From Betaproteobacteria bacterium (GTDB taxonomy: Bacteria > Pseudomonadota > Gammaproteobacteria > Burkholderiales > SG8-39): a stretch of DNA of 20,135 nucleotides. The DNA lies in the NCBI GenBank assembly GCA_011391185.1, contig JAABRB010000020.1, forward strand, positions 1-20,135. Reading direction: 5' to 3'. The position numbers and the translations under genes were made by a program. A model generated the notes under the pieces. That model did not search any database. It was not told the DNA's origin and worked only from the letters and a program-made list of their open reading frames with translations. Shown piece after piece: positions 14,575 to 20,135 of this stretch (the first letter of the stretch is position 1; each line of letters opens with the position of its first letter).

Positions 14575-16770
14575 CTATGCCGAACGCCCGGCCTGCGCGC
14601 CGGCAGCGCGGCTTTCCGCCTCTCCGCCGCGGCGCCATGCGTGGTAGCGCTCGAGCACCCGCAGAATCATCGCGGGCGCGTGCGCGCGTTTCCAGTTGCC
14701 GGCGGCAAACTTGTTCGCCTCGGCAAGCGTCGGATAGATGTGGATCGTCCCGAGGATCTTGTTTAGCCCGAGACCGTGCTTCATCGCAGTGACGTACTCG
14801 GCGATCAGATCGCCCGCATGTTCGCCGACGATCGTCACACCGAGAATCTTGTCCTTTCCCGGAACCGTGAGCACCTTCACGAAGCCGTGCGCTTCCTCAT
14901 CGGCGATCGCCCGGTCAAGATCATCGATGCCGTAAGTCGTGACCTCGTGGGCGATGCCCTGCTCGCGCGCCTCGGTCTCGTTCAGGCCGACGCGCGCGAC
15001 CTCGGGCTCGGTGAAGGTCGCCCAGGGAATCACGGAGTAGTCGGCCTTGAATTTGCGGAACGTGCCGAAGAGCGCGTTGACCGCGGCAAACCAGGCCTGA
15101 TGCGCCGCAGTGTGAGTGAACTGGTACGGTCCGGCCACGTCCCCGCAAGCGTAGATGTTCGGGTAGATCGTCTCGAGATACTCGTTCGTCTCGACGGTGC
15201 GCGCCCTCGTCGTGCCGATGCCAAGCTCTTCGAGGCCGTACCCCTGGGTGTTGGCCACGCGCCCCACTGCCACGAGGACTGCATCGAACGGGATGCGCAC
15301 TTCGCGCCCGGCGTGCTCCGCGAGCATCACCTTCTCGCCGTTCTCGACGCGGAACGCGGTCGCCTTGTGGCTGACGAGCACGTCGATACCTTCGGCGCGA
15401 AACCGTTCGGTCACGAGCTCGGACACATCCGGATCCTCGCGGATCAGGATGCGCGGCAGCATCTCGACCTGGGTCACCTTTGCGCCGAATCGCGCGAAGG
15501 CCTGCGTGAGCTCCGAACCGATCGGTCCGCCGCCCAGCACGACGAGGCGCTTCGGCAGTGCGCGCAACGCCCAGACGTTGTCGGAGGTCAGATATCCGAC
15601 ATCCTCGATCCCCGGAATGGGCGGCACGAACGGGCGCGCACCCGCGGCGATCACGATGGCGCGCGTGGTCAGCGTGCGCGTGCCATCCGCGGTCTCGACC
15701 TCGACTGTCCAGGGCGTAGTGATGCGCGCCTCCCCCGCGATGACTTCGACGCCGAGTTCCGTGTACCGCTCGGCCGAGTCGTGCGGCGCGACGGTCCTCA
15801 CGACGCGCTGCACCCGCTCCATGACGTCGGCGAAGTCGAAGTCGGCCGAAGCGGACCGGATCCCGAACTCCTTCGCCCGCCGGATGTGCGACAGGAGCTT
15901 CGCGGAGCGGATCAGCGCCTTCGAGGGCACGCATCCGGTGTTCAGGCAGTCGCCCCCCATCTGATGCTTTTCGACGATCGTCACCTTCGCCTTGACCGCG
16001 GCCGAGATGTAGGCGGACACGAGCCCTCCCGAGCCCGCGCCGATCACGACGACGTTTCGGTCGAAGACCGCCGGCTTTGCCCAGCGGGCATAGACCTTCC
16101 GCGCGCGGAAGACGGCGACGATGCGCTTCGCGATGAGCGGAAACACCCCGAGCAGCGCAAACGAGATCAGCAGCCCGGGCGTGAGAATGCCCTTGAGGGA
16201 TTCGATGCGCGCGATCTGGGTGCCCGCGTAGACGTAAACGATCGTTCCCGCGAGCATGCCCAGCTGGCTCACCCAGTAGAACGTCCGCGCGCGCATGGGC
16301 GTCAGACCCATGACGAGATTGATCACGAAGAACGGAAACAGCGGCACCAGCCGCAGCGCGAACAGGTAGAACGCCCCTTCGCGCGCCACGCCTTCATTGA
16401 TCGCACGCAGCTTGTCGCCGAACTTCCCCTGCACCCAGTCGCGCAGCAGAAATCGGCTCGCCAGGCACGCGAGGGTCGCTCCGATCGTCGATGCAAAGGA
16501 GACGATCACGGTCCCCCACAGCAGCTGAAAGATCGCCCCCGCCACCAGCGTCATGAGTGCCGCGCCGGGAAGCGAGAGGCCCGTGACCGTGACATAGATC
16601 GCCAAAAACACCGCCACCGTAAAAAGCGGATTCGCCCGGTAGAAATCGTCGAACGCCGCATGCTGTGCCTTGAAGTACTCAATGCTGAAAAACCGGCCGA
16701 GATCGAACGCGAAAAAAGCCGCGACAAGCACGACGATGGCGGCAATCAGCGCGATCCGGCCCTTGGTCAT
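14575..16770 (-). CDS. TVP38/TMEM64 membrane domain fused to mercuric-reductase-like FAD oxidoreductase
   Basis: 731 residues, ATG at 16770 with GGGAG just upstream. A further in-frame ATG at 16866 gives an unlikely polar extension. Residues ~1-235 form a TVP38/TMEM64 (SNARE-associated/DedA-like) domain with about six hydrophobic helices. From ~240 comes a class I pyridine nucleotide-disulfide oxidoreductase: FAD loop VIGAGSGGLVSA, redox disulfide GGDCLNTGCVPSK (Cys275, Cys280), NAD loop GGGPIGSELTQAFARFG, YACGDVAGPYQFTHTAAHQ, and dimer-interface TFTEPEVARVGL. The final motif IHIYPTLAEANKF (His677, Tyr679, Glu684) has Tyr where lipoamide dehydrogenase has the catalytic His, as in mercuric reductase. 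There is no MerA vicinal Cys pair at the C-terminus. Likely membrane-bound disulfide/thiol or metalloid redox enzyme. Confidence 0.9.
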   Translation of the reverse strand: MTKGRIALIAAIVVLVAAFFAFDLGRFFSIEYFKAQHAAFDDFYRANPLFTVAVFLAIYVTVTGLSLPGAALMTLVAGAIFQLLWGTVIVSFASTIGATLACLASRFLLRDWVQGKFGDKLRAINEGVAREGAFYLFALRLVPLFPFFVINLVMGLTPMRARTFYWVSQLGMLAGTIVYVYAGTQIARIESLKGILTPGLLISFALLGVFPLIAKRIVAVFRARKVYARWAKPAVFDRNVVVIGAGSGGLVSAYISAAVKAKVTIVEKHQMGGDCLNTGCVPSKALIRSAKLLSHIRRAKEFGIRSASADFDFADVMERVQRVVRTVAPHDSAERYTELGVEVIAGEARITTPWTVEVETADGTRTLTTRAIVIAAGARPFVPPIPGIEDVGYLTSDNVWALRALPKRLVVLGGGPIGSELTQAFARFGAKVTQVEMLPRILIREDPDVSELVTERFRAEGIDVLVSHKATAFRVENGEKVMLAEHAGREVRIPFDAVLVAVGRVANTQGYGLEELGIGTTRARTVETNEYLETIYPNIYACGDVAGPYQFTHTAAHQAWFAAVNALFGTFRKFKADYSVIPWATFTEPEVARVGLNETEAREQGIAHEVTTYGIDDLDRAIADEEAHGFVKVLTVPGKDKILGVTIVGEHAGDLIAEYVTAMKHGLGLNKILGTIHIYPTLAEANKFAAGNWKRAHAPAMILRVLERYHAWRRGGEAESRAAGAQAGRSA

Positions 16771-16852
16771 TGATTTCTCCCTGTACTGTCGTGGCGAGTC
16801 GTCGGCATCCACCGCCGCCAGGCCCGTTCCCGGTCGAAAGGCCCGATTCTCC

Positions 16853-16869
16853 GCCGTGCCGGGCACGGC
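16853..16869 (-). other. Perfect 7 bp hairpin between the phosphoesterase-like and TVP38 genes
   Basis: GCCGTGC (16853-16859) and GCACGGC (16863-16869) with a three-base loop lie 18 bases after the phosphoesterase-like stop in the 117 bp gap, the largest inside this operon. No T-run follows on the minus strand. It may attenuate, stabilise or process the message so that the two parts of the operon are expressed at different levels. Confidence 0.4.
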
Positions 16870-16887
16870 AACATTACATTCAATGCC

Positions 16888-17877
16888 TCAGCCGTGTGCA
16901 GCGCGGGCGAGACGCGGTTCTTCCAGTTCCACGGTTGCGGGTTCGGCCAGCGCACGATCGTACGGAGGGCCCGCGACGATCCGCCGGAAATAGGAGCGAT
17001 AAGCGGGCGAGCCTTCCGGCCACATCGACAGGAACCGGCGCACCCATTCGTCATGGTCGTAGTCGAGGCGCACTGCGTCGACATGCACGCCGCAGACGCG
17101 CACGCCGTACAGGGCAAGCTCGGGCGGCGCCGGGCGCGTCGAGATCCGCGTCGCAATGCCGTATCGCGTCCCTAGAAAATTTGGCATGCCCGCCGCGCCG
17201 TTGTTGATGATCGCGGCGCGCCGGTGATCGAAAACGAGTTCCCGGCACACCGGGAGGCAGGTGTGACTCGATGCAAAAACGTCCGCGCGCGCCTCGTCGC
17301 ACCACGCTGCGAGCCGGCCGGCATGGCCCGGGTCGGTGAGGCGATCGTGCGCCAGGCCCCAGCCCGCGAGCGATTCCGGATCACCGTGGACGATTGCGAC
17401 GCCCGCGCCCCCGACGCGGGCCACCGCGTTCATCGGCAGTGCGGCCAGCGCCGCCCGGCGCGCGGGATCGCATCGCGCGGTTTCGCGCAGCCGGGCAAGG
17501 ATCTCGTTCGATCGCTCGACGTCGATATCGCTTACCGGTTCCGGATAGGCGCATCCGCACCCGACCGAGTCGTCATCCGAAGCGAGTTCCGTCTCGACGT
17601 TGCCCCGCAGGGCGTCATGCGCCACCACGCGCCGGTCTGTTTCGGCAAACGCGCCGGGATCGATGTCGAACCAGTGAAAATCGCCGTTGAAAACGATTCG
17701 CGTCGATCCGGTTTCGGCGTCTGCGAGCCGCTCGATGACGTCGAGCGCCGGCAGGTTTCCGTACAGGCCGCCGACGACGTACAGGGTGTCCGCAACAATT
17801 TCCGGCTCGCGGGAAAGACTGGCCGGCGCGTAGCGATAGTTTGTCGGGCAATAGCGGCCGGGGCGCAGATCACTCAC
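16888..17877 (-). CDS. ArsS-associated metallophosphoesterase-like protein
   Basis: 329 residues. The GTG at 17877 overlaps the ArsS stop (GTGAGTGA, 17877-17870) and gives the start VSDLRPGRYCPTNYRYAPAS, so the earlier in-frame ATG at 17982 is rejected. The calcineurin-like layout is visible: VVGGLYGNLPAL (34-45), NGDFHWFD (64-71), LRGNVETEL (GN at 92-93), IVHGDPES, and a late FASSHTCLP, after which come NNGAAGMPN and a C-terminal DEWVRRFLSMWPEGSPAY. The first motif, normally SDxHGN, is GGLYGN here, so both its Asp and His metal ligands are missing. Either the metal site is altered or the protein does not catalyse standard phosphoester hydrolysis. Translational coupling to ArsS argues for a role in arsenosugar or arsenonucleoside processing (inference). 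Confidence 0.8.
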   Translation of the reverse strand: MSDLRPGRYCPTNYRYAPASLSREPEIVADTLYVVGGLYGNLPALDVIERLADAETGSTRIVFNGDFHWFDIDPGAFAETDRRVVAHDALRGNVETELASDDDSVGCGCAYPEPVSDIDVERSNEILARLRETARCDPARRAALAALPMNAVARVGGAGVAIVHGDPESLAGWGLAHDRLTDPGHAGRLAAWCDEARADVFASSHTCLPVCRELVFDHRRAAIINNGAAGMPNFLGTRYGIATRISTRPAPPELALYGVRVCGVHVDAVRLDYDHDEWVRRFLSMWPEGSPAYRSYFRRIVAGPPYDRALAEPATVELEEPRLARAAHG

Positions 17878-18835
17878 CGAGCGCGCCCCCGCAGCTCGAT
17901 CCCTGCCCGGAGGTGCATCCGAAGCAGTGATCCGCGACGGTGATGGGCGTTCCGGAAAGGTCCTTCCCGATAAGTTCCGCAAGGCGCTCGCGGGGCTTTC
18001 CGTTGATGCGGAGCGGCAATCCGAGCATCTGGTTGAAGTCGCAGTCGAAGACGTAACCTTGCCAGTCCACGGATACCAGCGACCGGCACATCACCTGCTC
18101 GAGATTCTCGTCACGGTGGCTGCGGCGCAGCAGCGACATGTACTCGCCGAACTGTCCCTTGGATATCAGCGTGCTGCCGAACCGCTGGATCGGCATGTTC
18201 GCGAGCGTGAGCAGGCGGTTGAACTCCACGCCGAAATTCGCGCGCAGATGCGTCCGGTACGCTTCCTCCAAGGCGCCCTGCGCGGGGGGAAGCGACGGGC
18301 CCTGCGGGTTGTGGACGAGGTTCAGCGTGAGGCCGCTTTCCGGACGCCCGTAGCCGAGCGCGTTGAGCCGGCGCAGCGCCGTGACGCTTCGTGCGAAGAC
18401 GCCCTTGCCCCGCTGCCGGTCGACATTGTCCGCGAGATAGCACGGGAGCGAGGCCACCACTTCGACCGAGTTTTCGGCCAGAAAATCGGCAAGATCCGTG
18501 TGGCCCGGCTCGAGCAGGATCGTCAGATTGCATCGATCAATGACGTGGACGCCGAGCGCGCGCGCCTGCGTCACCAGATGCCGGAAGTGCGGACTCAGCT
18601 CGGGCGCGCCGCCCGTTACATCGAGGGTGCCCACTCCGGACGCGGCGAGAAATTCAATGACGGTCGCGACCGTCGCGCCGCCCATCATCTCGGTCCGCGT
18701 GGGCCCGGCGTTGACGTGGCAGTGCAGGCAGGTCTGGTTGCATCGATACCCCAGATTGACCTGCAGGACCTCGAGCCGCTTGCGGTCGATCGCGGGGAAA
18801 TCCGTCTCGGTGAGATGCGGAAGCGTTGCGTGCAT
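17870..18835 (-). CDS. arsS: Arsenosugar biosynthesis radical SAM protein ArsS (Cys form)
   Basis: 321 residues, ATG at 18835 with AAAGGA upstream. The radical SAM cluster motif is RCNQTCLHCHVNAGP (Cys32, Cys36, Cys39), followed by LDVTGGAPELSPHFR and then TRTEMMGG-type loops. The C-terminal half (DUF3641) carries MCRSLVSVDWQGYVFDCDFNQ and ends HCFGCTSGQGSSCGGALGE (Cys304, Cys307, Cys315). In selenoprotein members of this family the residue at the Cys315 position is selenocysteine (TGA). Here it is TGC. ArsS is reported to join dimethylarsinous species to the 5'-deoxyadenosyl group of SAM, giving the precursor of oxo-arsenosugars. First gene of a minus-strand operon with a phosphoesterase-like protein, an oxidoreductase and two glycosyltransferases. 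No arsM is seen in this window. Confidence 0.93.
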   Translation of the reverse strand: MHATLPHLTETDFPAIDRKRLEVLQVNLGYRCNQTCLHCHVNAGPTRTEMMGGATVATVIEFLAASGVGTLDVTGGAPELSPHFRHLVTQARALGVHVIDRCNLTILLEPGHTDLADFLAENSVEVVASLPCYLADNVDRQRGKGVFARSVTALRRLNALGYGRPESGLTLNLVHNPQGPSLPPAQGALEEAYRTHLRANFGVEFNRLLTLANMPIQRFGSTLISKGQFGEYMSLLRRSHRDENLEQVMCRSLVSVDWQGYVFDCDFNQMLGLPLRINGKPRERLAELIGKDLSGTPITVADHCFGCTSGQGSSCGGALGE

Positions 18836-19139
18836 CGGTCAAGAATCCTTTCCGGGCTCCGGCTCCCGTCACATCGGTGCCGGCAACCAAAAACGAACAG
18901 TACAACGCCGCCGCGGCCCTTGCCCGGACAGTGGCTGCGATTTCCCACGCCCTGAACGATGATTTGGCGCCGCCTACGACCGATCGGGCCGATCCGGTTG
19001 GTCGCGACTATCGCGTGGGGATTACAGTTCGCGCGCGCCCATTCTTCCGGACTTGTACGAGGCGCGCAGCACGATCGGATGCGCGCGCCGGGTCGCGGGT
19101 CCGGCCATGACCCCATGCTATAGTCTGCAGCGCGCAACG
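18836..19139. other. Divergent intergenic region between arsS and the cobalamin adenosyltransferase
   Basis: About 304 bp with no convincing gene. It must contain the arsS promoter (minus) and holds the adenosyltransferase promoter (plus, 19116-19124). Small symmetric elements are visible: CGCGACTATCGCG (19003-19015) and a GC-rich inverted repeat around 19060-19090. No recognisable ArsR-type box and no complete riboswitch was found. Confidence 0.4.
19116..19124 (+). promoter_or_regulatory. Extended -10 promoter of the cobalamin adenosyltransferase
   Basis: TGC followed by TATAGT (19119-19124) is a good extended -10 (five of six bases of TATAAT). No -35 hexamer is visible at 16-18 bp. Transcription would begin near 19131, leaving a leader of only ~9 nt before the ATG at 19140, with no Shine-Dalgarno sequence. 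Confidence 0.55.
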
Positions 19140-19691
19140 ATGGGCCACCGACTCTCGAAGATTACGACTCGCACCGGCGACTCCGGGGAGACAGGCCTCG
19201 GCGACGGATCGCGGGTGCCGAAGGACAGTGCTCGCATCGCCACGATCGGCGAGATCGACGAGCTGAACTCGGCGATCGGCCTGCTGCGCGCCGAATCGTT
19301 GCCCGAATCGGTGGCGGACGCGCTCACCGGTATCCAGCACGACCTGTTCGATCTCGGCGGCGAGTTGAGCATTCCCGGCCGTGTCGCCCTGCAAGCCAAT
19401 CAGGTGGCACGCCTCGAATCGCTGACCGAGGCATTCAATCGCGACCTCCCCCCGCTGAAGGAATTCATCCTGCCGGGGGGTTGCAGGGCGGCAGCGCTCG
19501 CGCACCTGGCCCGCACGACATGCCGGCGCGCCGAGCGGAGCCTAATCGCGCTGGCCCGGGCCGAATCGATATCGGACGCGGCCCGGATCTATCTGAATCG
19601 GCTCTCCGACCTGCTGTTCGTTCTCGGCCGTGTATTGAATCGCCACGCGGGGGTGGGAGATCTGCTGTGGCAAAAAGGGAAGAACCGGTGA
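19140..19691 (+). CDS. PduO-type cob(I)alamin adenosyltransferase
   Basis: 183 residues. The ATG at 19140 gives the family's exact opening MGHRLSKITTRTGDSGETGL, then GDGSRVPKDSARI, so the longer frame from 19053 is rejected. Motifs: the N-terminal ATP-binding TRTGDSGETGLGDGSR, GEIDELNSAIG, FILPGG near residue 115, then ARTTCRRAER and YLNRLSDLLFVLGRVLN. The enzyme transfers the adenosyl group of ATP to cob(I)alamin to make adenosylcobalamin, the cofactor of methylmalonyl-CoA mutase, ribonucleotide reductase II and others, and works as a cytosolic trimer. Its strong extended -10 lies so close to the start that the mRNA is nearly leaderless. It precedes an ECF sigma factor gene but is separated by a palindrome-rich gap of 142 bp. 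Confidence 0.95.
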   Translation: MGHRLSKITTRTGDSGETGLGDGSRVPKDSARIATIGEIDELNSAIGLLRAESLPESVADALTGIQHDLFDLGGELSIPGRVALQANQVARLESLTEAFNRDLPPLKEFILPGGCRAAALAHLARTTCRRAERSLIALARAESISDAARIYLNRLSDLLFVLGRVLNRHAGVGDLLWQKGKNR

Positions 19692-19714
19692 GCCTGCAGG
19701 AGGGGCCCGCTGAA

Positions 19715-19756
19715 GGGGCGGCCCGACCCGCCCCTGCCTTTCCCGGCTCCGGGAAA
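19715..19756 (+). other. Two adjacent hairpins after the adenosyltransferase gene
   Basis: GGGGCGG/CCGCCCC (19715-19721 with 19728-19734, six-base loop) is followed at once by TTTCCCGG/CCGGGAAA (19739-19746 with 19749-19756). The position fits transcription termination of the adenosyltransferase gene, but there is no clean T-run on the + strand, so a classic intrinsic terminator is not certain. Confidence 0.45.
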
Positions 19757-19759
19757 AAA

Positions 19760-19777
19760 TGTGTGCGAGTGCACACA
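19760..19777 (+). promoter_or_regulatory. Operator-like inverted repeat upstream of the ECF sigma factor
   Basis: TGTGTGC (19760-19766), spacer GAGT, GCACACA (19771-19777): a perfect 7 bp dyad 56 bp before the sigma-factor ATG. Its size and AT-rich flanks suit a dimeric repressor or activator site. No factor is identified. Confidence 0.45.
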
Positions 19778-19810
19778 ATTCATCCGATGCCAAGGTAGCC
19801 CCGGCCCCCT

Positions 19811-19822
19811 GCCTTGCAAGGC
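19811..19822 (+). repeat. Perfect 12 bp palindrome before the sigma-factor start
   Basis: GCCTTGCAAGGC reads the same on both strands and lies 11 bases before the ATG at 19834, where the ribosome would bind. It could be a protein site or could limit translation. Tentative. Confidence 0.35.
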
Positions 19823-19833
19823 GGGCAAGAATA

Positions 19834-20135
19834 ATGGAACCTCAACAAAACAAAGAGTTAGCGGATTTTCTGAGTGCCTGCGCGCGCGGCGACAAGACCG
19901 CCTTTGCGCGGCTGTACGCTGCAACATCGCCGAAACTGTTTGGCGTTGCCATCCGTATGTTGCGCAGAGAAGATCTGGCCGCGGAGGTATTACAGGAGAG
20001 CTACGTCAGCATCTGGAAAAACGCCGGGACGTATTCGGTCGCGCTGTCGGCGCCGATGACCTGGATGACCAGCATCGTGCGGAATCGGTGCCTCGATTCC
20101 CTGCGGCGGCCCAGAATGGAAGTTCCGTATGCCTG
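19834..20135 (+). CDS. ECF-type RNA polymerase sigma factor, N-terminal part
   Basis: The frame starts at ATG 19834 and runs off the window (100 codons seen). The first codons are AT-rich (MEPQQNKELADFLSACARGD). Sigma region 2 is evident: AFARLYAATSPKLFGVAIRM, then REDLAAEVLQESYVSIWK, the core-binding VLQESY helix, and TWMTSIVRNRCLDSLRR, the -10 recognition helix. This is typical of ECF (sigma-70 family group 4) factors. Region 4 and any anti-sigma gene are beyond the edge. The start is preceded by only a weak ribosome site (GGCAAG) and by two palindromes (19760-19777, 19811-19822) that may control it. The activating stress is unknown. Confidence 0.9.
   Translation, partial: MEPQQNKELADFLSACARGDKTAFARLYAATSPKLFGVAIRMLRREDLAAEVLQESYVSIWKNAGTYSVALSAPMTWMTSIVRNRCLDSLRRPRMEVPYA

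Noticed and set aside
14776..16773. 665-codon + strand frame opposite the TVP38-oxidoreductase
   Set aside because: Low-complexity Arg/His/Asp composition, antisense to a gene with intact catalytic motifs. No ribosome site or domain.
17878..17982. Upstream ATG for the phosphoesterase-like gene
   Set aside because: It would read 105 bases of arsS in another frame. The GTG overlapping the arsS stop gives the conserved-looking N-terminus and a normal coupled arrangement.
18836..18980. Minus-strand sequence resembling part of a cobalamin riboswitch (GGGAAAT, then GCCACTGT) upstream of arsS
   Set aside because: The B12 box and the full set of conserved loops are missing, and the gene downstream on that strand is arsS, not a cobalamin gene. 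The match is short enough to be chance.
18826..19110. 94-codon + strand frame in the arsS/adenosyltransferase gap
   Set aside because: Starts at a TTG inside arsS, has no ribosome site or domain, and would cover the promoters of both flanking genes.

Overview
The window is GC-rich, gene-dense DNA from a Gram-negative bacterium, most likely a proteobacterium of beta/gamma type. The evidence is a lipoprotein signal, a patatin/beta-barrel (PlpD-type) autotransporter that needs an outer membrane, NodD/NahR-class LysR architecture and the general protein similarity. No rRNA, tRNA, insertion sequence, phage gene or CRISPR array was found. The first gene (universal stress protein) and the last (ECF sigma factor) are cut by the window edges.

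Left part (1-7002, all + strand) is a stress/signalling and transport region. It holds a UspA C-terminus, an SGNH-hydrolase lipoprotein, an SRPBCC protein, a calcineurin-like phosphoesterase, and a Ser/Thr kinase carrying a C-terminal Usp domain. After a ~200 bp leader with two hairpins comes a second unit: a YeiH/UPF0324-family membrane protein with an unusually large soluble insertion, a 43-residue single-span membrane peptide, a divergent Usp protein, and an SRPBCC protein with a C-terminal membrane helix that starts inside the stop of the Usp gene. The Usp + SRPBCC theme therefore occurs twice. The phosphoesterase next to the kinase suggests, but does not prove, a reversible phosphorylation module.

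Middle part (7062-11992) holds a LysR regulator (-) with a possible self-operator, a ~400 bp gene-free gap ending in a strong + strand intrinsic terminator (candidate small RNA), a small tandem-ACT protein (-), a GNAT acetyltransferase (-), and a divergent PlpD-like patatin with POTRA and beta-barrel (+).

Right-centre (12039-18835, all - strand, read right to left) is a tightly packed operon built around arsenosugar biosynthesis. The order is radical-SAM ArsS, a metallophosphoesterase-like protein overlapping it, a TVP38-pyridine nucleotide disulfide oxidoreductase fusion, a DUF547 exported protein, and two glycosyltransferases of the TIGR04283 and TIGR04282 type. It ends in an internally deleted remnant of a TIGR03169 (SelD-N-terminus-like) FAD oxidoreductase. 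ArsS has Cys where the selenoprotein form of the family carries selenocysteine, and the decayed SelD-associated gene fits a lineage that no longer uses the seleno version. No arsM is in the window.

The right edge has a PduO-type cobalamin adenosyltransferase (+) with an extended -10 promoter and almost no leader, followed by a palindrome-rich gap and the start of an ECF sigma factor (+).
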